Shown here piece after piece: positions 1 through 7,303 of a DNA stretch of 8,619 nt. The stretch spans positions 1 through 8,619 of the forward strand of contig DHSL01000004.1 of assembly GCA_002411345.1 (NCBI GenBank). Reading direction: 5' to 3'. A program made the translations under genes and the position numbers. A model generated the notes under the pieces. The model was given only the letters and a program-made list of their open reading frames with translations. It was not told the origin of the DNA and did not search any database. The stretch's first letter is position 1; each line of letters starts with the position of its first letter. The DNA is from Bacteroidales bacterium UBA5287 (GTDB lineage: Bacteria > Bacteroidota > Bacteroidia > Bacteroidales > Dysgonomonadaceae).

Positions 1-93
1 CAGAAAGCAATCATTCTGACAAAGCTCCATTATTTTGAGACCGCTGGATTGGAAACGATGGTAAGCTTTTTCAAAATTCTTTAATGTCCACAT
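1..93 (-). CDS. IS66-type TnpA-like HTH protein, N-terminal part (partial)
   Basis: Thirty-one codons are visible from the ATG at 93 to the window edge, beginning MWTLKNFEKAYHRFQSSGLK. The pattern of an aromatic-rich helix, then SGL, then a short helix with Cys and Asn-Asp-Cys, matches from memory the start of Bacteroidota IS66 accessory proteins. These carry a helix-turn-helix that recognises element ends. In IS66 elements this gene is followed by tnpB and the transposase tnpC, which would lie left of the window. No Shine-Dalgarno site is seen; the leader is A-rich. Whether the element is intact cannot be judged here. Confidence 0.68.
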   Translation of the reverse strand, partial: MWTLKNFEKAYHRFQSSGLKIMELCQNDCFL

Positions 94-107
94 CTTTTTT
101 TTGTGGG

Positions 108-115
108 CAAATATA
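108..115 (-). promoter_or_regulatory. Possible -7 box for the IS66 operon
   Basis: The minus strand reads TATATTTG, a full match to the Bacteroidota -7 consensus TAnnTTTG, ending 14 nt before the ATG at 93. No TTTG lies 19-21 nt upstream; the only nearby TTTG is too close. If used, the transcript would have a very short leader. Confidence 0.35.
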
Positions 116-137
116 TAAAGGATCAAAAGTTAATTTA

Positions 138-161
138 GGACGGAGTAGACCGAATGCTTAC
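138..161 (-). repeat. Terminal inverted repeat of the IS66-type element
   Basis: The outermost 24 bp of the element start GTAAGCATTCGG on the minus strand. This stretch is visibly richer in G and C than the AT-rich sequence on both sides. The inner limit of the repeat is a guess because the partner repeat is not in the window. Confidence 0.6.
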
Positions 162-484
162 CATAATTTAGAACCAGAAGAAGATGATAAGAAACTATAA
201 TCCGAAGTCATAAGTTCGAATGTTTTTTCTATTACTACTTGATCATTATCAGTCCGTTCTGAGATCGTAAAACCATTTACATCTGAAATATACCGAGGTT
301 CTATTGCATTATAAATAGTTCCCTTGATTGGCCAAACAATACTTCCTTCGGGTTGATGCAAAACAACAATCTCTTCATTAGTGATATTCTTATTGCTAAT
401 AATATTGTTTTTAGTTGAACAACTCATCATTAGTAAAATGATTACTAAAAAGAAACAATTATAAGATTTTAATACATTTTTCAT
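158..484 (-). CDS. Putative lipoprotein, 3' end apparently cut by the IS66 insertion
   Basis: The 108-residue product has a lipoprotein signal peptide: a short basic start (MKNVLK), a hydrophobic core at about residues 9-20, and a lipobox ending MMSC with the lipidated Cys at residue 22. The mature part is short, polar and not recognised. The start overlaps the stop of the upstream gene by 4 bp (ATGA at 481-484), so the two are probably co-transcribed and translationally coupled. The last codons read TTA TGG TAA, and the IS66 terminus begins at the second G of TGG, so the stop codon TAA lies inside the inverted repeat. The native protein was therefore probably longer. The Ser-rich end (residues 100-105) is not an obvious natural C-terminus. 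Function unknown. Confidence 0.75.
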   Translation of the reverse strand: MKNVLKSYNCFFLVIILLMMSCSTKNNIISNKNITNEEIVVLHQPEGSIVWPIKGTIYNAIEPRYISDVNGFTISERTDNDQVVIEKTFELMTSDYSFLSSSSGSKLW

Positions 485-1197
485 ATAATTTCTTTGTCTT
501 CAAACCAGAACACACCCTTCAATTCAGATAGATATTTATCAAAATCGACGATACTTTCATCTGTCATAAAAAAATATAAATAAAGAGGTATATTATATTT
601 TCCTAATACTACAACACCCCTGCCATAGCGATATTTTTCCTGACAGTACTCGCCCTTAAAATTTAAAGGATAAATAAACATTGATTTACCATTGAAAATT
701 GATTGTGCAGTTTCTGCAGGATAATCTTTAACCAACATCTCCACATCCTTAAGGTCTTGGTTTGAAAGTGATCGAAATTTCTTACCCCATTCAAAATAAT
801 TACTTACACGGGTAAATATATATTCTCGTGCCTCTTCATACTTATAAGGATTTGGTATTTTTTTTCCTGGTTTGAAAGCTGCACCAACAGCAATCATGCA
901 TTTCCCATCTTTATAGGACAATTTTCCATCCTGAAGTCCAAGCAAATTTTTAATATAACATTTATCATCTGTGCAAACTGGGGATAAACTGTCCGAAACA
1001 ACATTCCATTTTTCATCTGGATGATAGGTTATGTAATTTCTTTCCAAAATGACCCAAAACTTTTCGTGTTTTTGTTTGGGTATGTTGTTTTCTTCGATGA
1101 GTTTCTGTATCGGACTTTTCTCTTTTGTCTCTTGTGCTTGAATCAATACCCCTATTGAAAGCGACACAAATAGTATTAGAACAGCTGTCTTCTTCAT
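481..1197 (-). CDS. Secreted/periplasmic protein of unknown function
   Basis: The 238-residue product starts with a clear Sec signal peptide (MKKTAVLILF, hydrophobic to about residue 20), probably cleaved after Ala21-Gln22 or nearby. The mature protein is soluble, with no further membrane segment. It has four cysteines (75, 80, 100, 185) that could form two disulfides after export. It is rich in Tyr, Phe, Trp and Lys, and a stretch around 192-211 (RGVVVLGKYNIPLYLYFFMT) looks like beta strands. I recognise no family. The start ATG is preceded by AGGA at about 9 nt. It is the first gene of a two-gene unit with the lipoprotein that follows through a 4-bp overlap. The pair may act together in the cell envelope, but that is inferred from position only. 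Confidence 0.85.
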   Translation of the reverse strand: MKKTAVLILFVSLSIGVLIQAQETKEKSPIQKLIEENNIPKQKHEKFWVILERNYITYHPDEKWNVVSDSLSPVCTDDKCYIKNLLGLQDGKLSYKDGKCMIAVGAAFKPGKKIPNPYKYEEAREYIFTRVSNYFEWGKKFRSLSNQDLKDVEMLVKDYPAETAQSIFNGKSMFIYPLNFKGEYCQEKYRYGRGVVVLGKYNIPLYLYFFMTDESIVDFDKYLSELKGVFWFEDKEII

Positions 1198-1455
1198 AAT
1201 TTTATTTCCTATATTTTATAATTTCATGGTTAAAAAAATACAATAAAATTTACCACTGCAAGGTAGTTAATTTATTGATATAAATCATATTATAGTTAAC
1301 TTTTTTTTGAAATTAAATTTATTTAACACCAAAACTCTATCTTTTTTTGTTTAACTTCATGTTTTCTCAATTTTCAAAAAATTATCGCATTACTTTTCCT
1401 TGCATAAAAGGAAATAAATTCATCATTTTGTCATTGTTTTCAGAAATATCTCTAA
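1198..1455. other. AT-rich spacer between divergent genes
   Basis: No coding sequence is seen. The minus strand should hold the promoter of the secreted-protein/lipoprotein pair. The best candidate is TACCTTG near 1259-1265, one T short of the TAnnTTTG box and without a TTTG at the right distance, so it is weak. No recognisable ATPase N-terminal (Walker A) sequence remains upstream of the DUF4143 remnant on the plus strand. Confidence 0.5.
1395..1414. repeat. Short perfect inverted repeat (7-bp stem, 6-nt loop)
   Basis: TTTCCTT and AAGGAAA flank the loop GCATAA. Neither strand has a T-tract directly after it, so it is not a standard intrinsic terminator. In such AT-rich sequence it may be chance. 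Confidence 0.35.
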
Positions 1456-2016
1456 CATGTTTTTACAAATGCTACAAAACCAACTTCCATTAATAAAATC
1501 GTTAACGAAATAAGATCCCAAAATCGAAAGTTCAGTAAAGATTTCGCTTATGAACTTATCGGTCAGACTGAAGCTATTTATCTTTTCTTACCGCTTACAA
1601 AATACAACACTTCTTTTGTGAAAGAAGTGCAAAGCGTAAAAAAATATTACAGCATTGATACCGGTTTTTATCGTGCACTACTCCCATCAACTAATATGAA
1701 TAAGGGAGTATTGCTGGAAAACGCTGTTTTTCTACATTTTCGAAAACAGGTAAGTCACACGCGAAAGCTTCATTTTTTGGAAGGGGACAATAATTGCGAT
1801 TTCGTATGGATTGAAAATGAAAAAATAACACAAGCTATTCAAGTTGCATGGGATATTTCCGATCCAAAAACCTATCTTCTGGAGATTGAGGCTTTTAAAA
1901 ATATACAATGCAACAACTGCCTTTTAATTACTTCAGAAGATGAACGGAATGTCACAGAATTTGGAAAAAACATTCGTATTGTCCCGGCATGGAAATTTTT
2001 ACTTTCACAAGCATAG
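1456..2016 (+). pseudogene. C-terminal remnant of an AAA-type ATPase with DUF4143 domain
   Basis: The frame is open from just after a TAA at 1453-1455 to the TAG at 2014-2016. It reads as the second half of a DUF4143 protein: a winged-helix-like part (NATKPTSINKIVNEIR, 1468-1515), the SVKKYYSIDTGF block (about 1633-1668) typical of the family, then GVLLENAVFLH, then a nuclease-like end (CDFVWIE, IQVAWDIS) and a final IVPAWKFLL. The N-terminal AAA domain with Walker A and B is missing, and no trace of it is seen upstream. The only in-frame start, a GTG at 1618, falls in the middle of the domain and is unlikely to be real. It belongs to the 'IQVxxD' type of DUF4143 protein rather than the 'PVEIKS' type at 4738-6069, so the two are not recent duplicates. 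Probably a decayed, unexpressed gene. Confidence 0.8.
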
Positions 2017-2043
2017 CAAAAAGGAAAAGTTCCAAAACAATAT

Positions 2044-2106
2044 TTATTTATCAATCACTTGTATAGATGTACTCAAAAGCTTATCTTCGAAAATTTCGAC
2101 TGTAAA
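2044..2106 (-). pseudogene. Relic of a glycosyltransferase 3' end, abutting the P-type ATPase gene
   Basis: On the minus strand, codons at 2106-2050 read FTVEIFEDKLLSTSIQVID, followed by Lys and a TAA stop at 2044-2046. The intact glycosyltransferase at 6176-7303 ends FTLEIFENKLLSIFRQVID. By hand alignment 14 of 19 residues and 47 of 57 bases agree, without gaps. The longest shared run is 15 nt (2070-2084 against 6205-6219). The match starts at the very end of the ATPase gene and in a different frame from it, so this is leftover DNA of a lost or rearranged glycosyltransferase gene and not an extension of the ATPase. Confidence 0.75.
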
Positions 2107-2107
2107 A

Positions 2108-4621
2108 CTACTTTTTCGCCACTTCTACCGTCAGAATATATAACATGACAATTCCTGCCATCCAACCAAAAAAGGCAGGGGGAAGCTGAACAAAGTCAAA
2201 TAACTTCATAAAAGGAGAAAACGGAATTATCAACACAAAAACAATAACGAGCACGGTTGCTAATACAAGATATTTTCCGGGAAGACTTCGAAAAAATGGC
2301 TTGCGTGTACGAACTACCAAAACAATAAGTGTGGCGGAAATTATCGATTCTACAAACCAGCCGGTTTGAAAAAGTTGTTCATTGGCTTTCAGAAAGTAAA
2401 GTAATACACCAAAGGTCAGATAATCGAAAATGGAACTTATCAGTCCGAATGTTATCATAAACCGTTTAATAAATTCCAAATCCCAACGCATAGGTTTTGA
2501 TACACTTTCACTATCAACACGGTCACTCGCGATAGACATTTCAGGAAAATCTGTCAGAAGATTTGTCAATAAGATCTGCTTGGGAAGCAATGGCAAAAAT
2601 GGTAAAAATAACGATACACCGGCCATACTGAACATATTCCCAAAATTAGCGCTGGTAGCCATAAACACATATTTCATGGTGTTTGCAAATGTTTTCCTGC
2701 CTTCAGTAATACCGTCTTTCAACACTTCTAAATCAGGTGCGAGAAGAACAATATCGGCTGCTTCTTTGGCTACATCGACCGCCGTGTCTACAGAAATTCC
2801 TACATCGGCTGCATGAAGAGCGGGTGCATCATTGATGCCGTCACCCATAAAACCGACGACATTTCCTGATTTTTTAAGAGCTAAAATAATGCGTTCTTTG
2901 TGATTCGGTTCGACTTCGGCAAAAACATGAGCGGACAACACACGGTTCAACAAGGCGGCTTCACTCATCTCTGTCATTTGCTTACCGGTTACAATAATAG
3001 GATTTTGAATTCCCATTTGAACAACCAGACTTTTAGCAACCAATTCATTATCACCGGTTATAATTTTGAGTGATACACCCAATTCCTGCAAATCTTTCAC
3101 GGTTTGCAGCGTTTCTGGTTTCAACGGATCAAAAAGCGTTACAAAACCTAAAAACACCATATCTGCTTCATCTGAAATATTGAACTCGGCAACATCGGTT
3201 TTTTTGTATGACACACCAAGAGTACGATATCCGACGGTGCTCAATTTTTGATATTGCGCCATTATTGCATCACGGCATGATTCAATATTTTTCACACTTT
3301 CGTCTGGCATTTCCGCGGATGTGCAAATCTCCAACACTTTATTAAATGCTCCTTTTGTAATGGCAATAGATTGATCTTTAATACGTGTATAAATGGTTAA
3401 TCGCTTCCGAATAAAATCATACGGAATTTCAGAAATCACGCTCTCTGATGTTTTTTGACCCATAAAACTGTTGCAAATGGCTTCATCAATGAGATTCCGG
3501 AATCCTTGTTGTAATGAGGCATTCAACCACGCGTAATAAAATGCTTTGGGTGACGAAGCTCCATTAATATCGACCACATCTTTCAGATCGACTTTTCCGG
3601 CGGTAATGGTTCCGGTTTTATCGGTGCAAAGAATATTCATGCTGCCGAAATTTTCAATGGACGACAAACGCTTCACAATAACTTTCTTTTTCGCCATATC
3701 ATGAGCACCTTTCGAAAGATTTATAGTGATGATGGCGGGCAAAAGTTGAGGTGTAAGTCCCACGGCTAATGCTAATGAAAACAGCAGTGAATCTAAGACG
3801 GGCTTGTGCATCAACACATTTACTGCGAAAATTATCATCACTAACAACAAGGTGATTTCCATCAACATATATCCAAAACGGTGAATGCCGCGCTCGAAAT
3901 CGGTTTCGGGCATCCGTACTGAAAGACGGGATGATATTTTTCCGAATTCTGTTTGTTTTCCGGTTCCCGTCACCAACACAACAGCTCTTCCACTGATGAC
4001 ATGCGAGCCCATAAAAACCATATTTGTGCGCTTTGCAAGGGGTGTATCATCTGGGAGAACTCCCACGTTTTTTTCTACGGGAAATGTTTCACCTGTGAAA
4101 GCGGCTTCATCCATATATAACTCTTTCGATTCTACAATGATAGCATCACCAGGCACAATATCACCAGCACTAAGGTGTACAATATCACCCGGAACCACAT
4201 CTTCCACTGAAATTTCGGAGGCTGTACCGTCTCGCCACACCGTGCATCTAATTTGAACTATTTTTAGTAATTGCGCCACGGCATTTGCGGCGCCACGTTC
4301 CTGAAAAAACCCTAACACACTACTGATAAATACTATACCAAATATGATAATGGCATCAGTACGATCACCCAAAAAGACAGAAAGCATGGCAGCTGTCAAC
4401 AATAAAAGTGTAAGAGGACTTTTAAATTGTAATAAAAACAATAAGACATCCGAAGTTTTCGATGACTTTTTTAATGTGTTCGCACCATATTGTTTCAGTC
4501 GTTCTTCTGATTCTGATACAGAAAGTCCATTTACAGAAACACCAAATGAACGCATTATGTCCTCGACCGATTGGTTCCAATAAGCCGGTTGATTATTTTT
4601 TTCTTCGTTGGATTTATTCAT
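2108..4621 (-). CDS. mgtA: MgtA-like (P3B-type) magnesium-translocating P-type ATPase
   Basis: The 837-residue inner-membrane pump has every P-type landmark: a cation-ATPase N-domain (about 12-75), TGE of the actuator domain (176-178), the phosphorylated Asp334 in DKTGT, KGA of the nucleotide-binding domain (423-425), TGDN (522-525) and GDGINDAP (593-600), with about ten membrane helices. The block around helix M4 and after it (HKPVLDSLLFSLALAVGLTP, KKKVIVKRLSSIENFGSMNI) is specific to the MgtA/MgtB group, which imports Mg2+ using ATP. Two points stand out. M4 reads TPQLLP, where E. coli MgtA has TPE at that place. The C-terminus stops at EVAKK, slightly before the K-x-FY-R type end common in P-type ATPases, and the stop adjoins a foreign relic. 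The start is supported by a strong ribosome site. Substrate is inferred from family. Confidence 0.93.
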   Translation of the reverse strand: MNKSNEEKNNQPAYWNQSVEDIMRSFGVSVNGLSVSESEERLKQYGANTLKKSSKTSDVLLFLLQFKSPLTLLLLTAAMLSVFLGDRTDAIIIFGIVFISSVLGFFQERGAANAVAQLLKIVQIRCTVWRDGTASEISVEDVVPGDIVHLSAGDIVPGDAIIVESKELYMDEAAFTGETFPVEKNVGVLPDDTPLAKRTNMVFMGSHVISGRAVVLVTGTGKQTEFGKISSRLSVRMPETDFERGIHRFGYMLMEITLLLVMIIFAVNVLMHKPVLDSLLFSLALAVGLTPQLLPAIITINLSKGAHDMAKKKVIVKRLSSIENFGSMNILCTDKTGTITAGKVDLKDVVDINGASSPKAFYYAWLNASLQQGFRNLIDEAICNSFMGQKTSESVISEIPYDFIRKRLTIYTRIKDQSIAITKGAFNKVLEICTSAEMPDESVKNIESCRDAIMAQYQKLSTVGYRTLGVSYKKTDVAEFNISDEADMVFLGFVTLFDPLKPETLQTVKDLQELGVSLKIITGDNELVAKSLVVQMGIQNPIIVTGKQMTEMSEAALLNRVLSAHVFAEVEPNHKERIILALKKSGNVVGFMGDGINDAPALHAADVGISVDTAVDVAKEAADIVLLAPDLEVLKDGITEGRKTFANTMKYVFMATSANFGNMFSMAGVSLFLPFLPLLPKQILLTNLLTDFPEMSIASDRVDSESVSKPMRWDLEFIKRFMITFGLISSIFDYLTFGVLLYFLKANEQLFQTGWFVESIISATLIVLVVRTRKPFFRSLPGKYLVLATVLVIVFVLIIPFSPFMKLFDFVQLPPAFFGWMAGIVMLYILTVEVAKK

Positions 4622-4629
4622 TTTTCAAT

Positions 4630-4636
4630 CTCCTTC
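4630..4636 (-). promoter_or_regulatory. Strong Shine-Dalgarno site of the P-type ATPase gene
   Basis: The minus strand reads GAAGGAG, with 8 nt to the ATG at 4621. Such a strong site stands out among genes here that mostly have weak or A-rich leaders, and it fixes the start. The 116-nt gap to the upstream ATPase gene has no clear TAnnTTTG promoter; TATATTAG near 4684-4691 is a one-mismatch candidate without a -33 TTTG. Confidence 0.6.
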
Positions 4637-4737
4637 ACTAACTAATTAACACGACTTTCATTTTTTCGTCAGTTTTCGAGCACTAATATATTGAATTTAT
4701 GGACATTATACATGATTTAGAATATTTTTTTAATATA

Positions 4738-6069
4738 TCAAACATTATAAAGTGCTAAACCGACAATCTTATAAAGCCAATCCGTCAAAGGAATAGGACA
4801 ACTGATCAATCTTCCGTTTTCTTTCAGGTTGTTCATAGATAAACGAATCCTGTAGGGGGGATTAAATTTGGTATTATATACTGAAAGACTTTTACCGCTG
4901 ATACGGACATCGGATTTTATTTCTACCGGAATAATATCTGTCTGAATCTGTAATACAAAATCAACTTCTGCCCTATTCTCCGAACTCCAATAATAAGGCT
5001 TTGCATCGTTTTGGGTGACCAACGATTGCAATACGGCATTTTCGGCGAGCGCTCCTTTAAATTCAGTATATCCGGCATTTCCGGAAAGAATTATTTCCGG
5101 AGATAGTTTAGCTAATCGCCTTAGCAATCCGCAATCACAGGCGTAAACTTTAAATGCTGATACATCCTGATAGGCACTTAACGGAAGCCCTGGTTTGGAT
5201 ATGTTAAAGATACGATAGATAAGACCGGCTTCTTCCAACCACAGCAGGGCGTCTTCGTATTCACGTGCTCGTGCTCCGGAACGGACTATACGATAGATGA
5301 ATTTCCTGTTTTCTTTGGCTAATTGAGACGGAAGGGAATTCCAAAGGCTATTGATTCGGGGAATATCTGTAGATGTGGCATATTTGGAGAAATCCAAGGT
5401 GTATAAATCCAAAATATTCTGCAATACGTCTTCAACTTCCTGAATCCCCTTGTTTTCAAGTAAGGTTACTATTGCTTCGGGCATCCCTCCGCAAATGAGA
5501 TAGCGTTTGAATTCCAACTCTAACTTGCTGAGAATTATTTCTGGAAGCGGATCCAGAGTGTCCAGTCCGTTAATATAATGATATGTACGTTCATCGACTT
5601 CCTGTAGAAATTCCTTAAAGGTAACAGGTAACATTTTTACTATCTGCACTTTGCCAACAGGAACGGACATGTTTTTTTTACGTATGGCAACACCTAATAA
5701 AGAACCGGCAGCTATAACATGGTATTGCGGTGCATCCTCACAAAAATATTTCAAGCTGTTCAAGGCACCTTCGCTTGCCTGAATTTCATCGAATATGATC
5801 AATGTCTTACCCGCTTCGATGGGAACATCGGTAAATAACGCGAGTTCTTTGAGTATCCTATCTATATCCTTGGTTTTCTCAAAAATACTGTTTAATTCTC
5901 CTACTTTGTCAAAATTAAACTCGGCTACATGGTCGAAGCATTCTTTCCCGAATTCTCGCATAATCCATGTTTTTCCGGTTTGACGGGCTCCTTTCAACAA
6001 GATGGGTTTACGATTGTCGCTCTCTTTCCATCGACGTAAATCATCAATAATATCTCTACGAATTTTCAT
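4738..6069 (-). CDS. AAA-family ATPase with C-terminal DUF4143 domain
   Basis: From the ATG at 6069 the protein has 443 residues, the usual length for this family. Order: AAA_14 P-loop domain with Walker A GARQTGKT (27-34), Walker B LIIFDEIQ (90-97) and the family's AAGSLLG segment (120-126), then FKEFL, then DUF4143 (about 195-390). The DUF4143 part includes a nuclease-like EVDFVL (368-373) and PVEIKS (381-386), resembling the D...ExK core of PD-(D/E)xK enzymes. These proteins are common and often multicopy in Bacteroidota and archaea; their role is unsettled. The frame also allows a GTG start at 6078. I prefer the ATG because AAAGG lies 8 nt before it. It has its own promoter and follows the glycosyltransferases by about 100 bp, so it is probably a separate unit. 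Confidence 0.9.
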   Translation of the reverse strand: MKIRRDIIDDLRRWKESDNRKPILLKGARQTGKTWIMREFGKECFDHVAEFNFDKVGELNSIFEKTKDIDRILKELALFTDVPIEAGKTLIIFDEIQASEGALNSLKYFCEDAPQYHVIAAGSLLGVAIRKKNMSVPVGKVQIVKMLPVTFKEFLQEVDERTYHYINGLDTLDPLPEIILSKLELEFKRYLICGGMPEAIVTLLENKGIQEVEDVLQNILDLYTLDFSKYATSTDIPRINSLWNSLPSQLAKENRKFIYRIVRSGARAREYEDALLWLEEAGLIYRIFNISKPGLPLSAYQDVSAFKVYACDCGLLRRLAKLSPEIILSGNAGYTEFKGALAENAVLQSLVTQNDAKPYYWSSENRAEVDFVLQIQTDIIPVEIKSDVRISGKSLSVYNTKFNPPYRIRLSMNNLKENGRLISCPIPLTDWLYKIVGLALYNV

Positions 6070-6131
6070 ACTTTTCACCTTTTATGAGCGGAAAGTGTGA
6101 TTATTTACACATTGTCCGCATGTAATTTCGG

Positions 6132-6162
6132 CAAATATACATTATTTCAAGATGATTGCAAA
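6132..6162 (-). promoter_or_regulatory. Bacteroidota-type promoter of the AAA/DUF4143 ATPase gene
   Basis: The minus strand has TTTG (6159-6162), a 19-nt spacer, and TATATTTG (6132-6139). Both boxes fit the primary-sigma consensus TTTG-N19-21-TAnnTTTG fully. The -7 box ends 62 nt before the ATG at 6069. It lies just beyond the stop of the upstream glycosyltransferase. Confidence 0.7.
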
Positions 6163-6175
6163 ACTCAATAGAGGT

Positions 6176-7303
6176 TCAAACTATATCAATCACTTGCCTG
6201 AATATACTCAAAAGCTTATTCTCAAAAATTTCGAGCGTAAACTCTTTTTCATATTTCTCGCGACCGGCTTTACCCATTTTTTCTCGTAATTGTGGATGCA
6301 AAATCAAATATGCTATTTTCTCCGCTAACGCAATTACATTTTTTTGGGGGACTAAATAACCGGTTACTCCATTTTCAACTACATCGGGTATACCGCCCTC
6401 AGGAGTTGAAATAACGGGCAACGAGTGTTGCATGGCTTCCAAATTGACTAAGCCAAAGGTTTCTAAATTATAATAGGTCGGAAATACAAATATATCTGAT
6501 TTGGCATAGGCTTCTTCTTTGTCACTTCCATATTTTTTGCCGACATATTTTACTTGTTCTGATAGATTCAATTCTTTAACTTTTTGTTGAAAATCCTCTT
6601 TAGAAATATTGCCTTCTGCGCCTACAAATGTACACTTGAATGGAATTTCTTTTTGGTGCAAGATTTTACATGCTTCTAATAAAATAAAAACTCCTTTTGA
6701 TTTTATTAGGTTCGATAAAAATAGTATCTCTACTGAGGATTTAATTGATGGACTTACACTCTTTTCATCTTCATTCTCATTTTCTTTTGTCGCATGAATA
6801 TCGCTAATGCCATTGGGACATATAAAAATTCTATCCTTGGGAAAATATTTTTTGATATCATCATACAGATATTCGGATAGTAAAATGCCTCTGGTATTTT
6901 TAAAGACGCATTTATATAATATGTTGTAGATAATTTTATGCTGATTTGTACTGATGCCTTTGTTGTGAAAATGATAGATGATTTTTACGCCAAAAAGCTT
7001 TACTATAAAAGCAATGAACGCGTCTTTTTTGAACGCGGCACCTTTAACGGCTATCGCGATATAACATAGCTGGGGCCTGTTCATGAGTAATTGTTTAATT
7101 ACTTTGATTATGATCGAGAGGTAACGACCGACTTTCTTGAATGTTCTTTCTCCAACTTCATCAAGGGTGCGGGATGTGCTTAAATTTATATATGCACACG
7201 AAAAGGTTTCGTTAATGGGCTTACTTTCTTTGATGATCTGACCCATCACTGATGATCCATGGACTGGAGGGGGATAATGGAGTATGAAAAGAATGCGTTT
7301 CAT
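6176..7303 (-). CDS. GT4-type glycosyltransferase
   Basis: The 375-residue cytoplasmic enzyme has the GT-B fold. The N-terminal acceptor-binding half opens MKRILFILHYPPPVHGSSVM with the Gly-rich loop typical of GT4 enzymes. The C-terminal Glycos_transf_1 half runs from about 190, with LFLSNLIKSKG (194-204) in place of the usual GRL..KG. It contains the E-x7-E sugar-nucleotide motif Glu281/Glu289 in ETFGLVNLEAM, and PEGGIPDVVENGVTGYLVP (301-319). A retaining transferase from a nucleotide sugar to a lipid-linked glycan is the family role; sugar and linkage cannot be read from sequence. It overlaps the upstream glycosyltransferase by 4 bp (ATGA), so translation is likely coupled. Its last 19 codons have a second, decayed copy at 2050-2106. 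Confidence 0.92.
   Translation of the reverse strand: MKRILFILHYPPPVHGSSVMGQIIKESKPINETFSCAYINLSTSRTLDEVGERTFKKVGRYLSIIIKVIKQLLMNRPQLCYIAIAVKGAAFKKDAFIAFIVKLFGVKIIYHFHNKGISTNQHKIIYNILYKCVFKNTRGILLSEYLYDDIKKYFPKDRIFICPNGISDIHATKENENEDEKSVSPSIKSSVEILFLSNLIKSKGVFILLEACKILHQKEIPFKCTFVGAEGNISKEDFQQKVKELNLSEQVKYVGKKYGSDKEEAYAKSDIFVFPTYYNLETFGLVNLEAMQHSLPVISTPEGGIPDVVENGVTGYLVPQKNVIALAEKIAYLILHPQLREKMGKAGREKYEKEFTLEIFENKLLSIFRQVIDIV

Larger units (their letters stand above)
1..161 (-). mobile_element. IS66-family insertion sequence, left end only (continues past window start)
   Basis: Read on the minus strand from 161, the sequence begins GTAAGCATTCGG, which matches the GTAAGC-type termini I know for IS66-family elements. 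About 68 bp further in, an ATG at 93 opens a reading frame that resembles the small HTH protein encoded first in IS66 elements. Terminus followed by first gene is the expected order, so 161 is taken as the outer end and the rest of the element lies left of the window. IS66 elements normally duplicate 8 bp of target. The flanking 8 bp here are 162-169 (cataattt on the plus strand), but the second copy is outside the window and cannot be checked. Confidence 0.72.

Noticed and set aside
1..84. Plus-strand open frame from the window edge to a TAA at 82-84
   Set aside because: It lies antisense to the IS66 HTH gene, which has a recognisable N-terminus and the right distance to an IS66 terminus; the plus frame resembles nothing known to me.
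1872..2143. Small ORFs on either strand across the DUF4143 remnant and glycosyltransferase relic
   Set aside because: They are antisense or out-of-frame shadows. The plus-strand one at 1940-2143 resembles the plus-strand frame over 6156-6359 only because both lie over the two copies of the glycosyltransferase end.
2430..4583. Several plus-strand ORFs of 60-130 codons inside the P-type ATPase gene
   Set aside because: They oppose a strongly conserved coding frame, have no family features and reflect the codon pattern of the real gene.
4711..4732. A/T-only inverted repeat after the AAA ATPase stop as a terminator
   Set aside because: The stem is about five A:T pairs with no G:C, too weak for an intrinsic terminator and expected by chance in such sequence.
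6070..6078. GTG at 6078 as start of the AAA/DUF4143 ATPase
   Set aside because: It would add only three residues and overlaps the AAAGG ribosome site that is well placed for the ATG at 6069. Not excluded.
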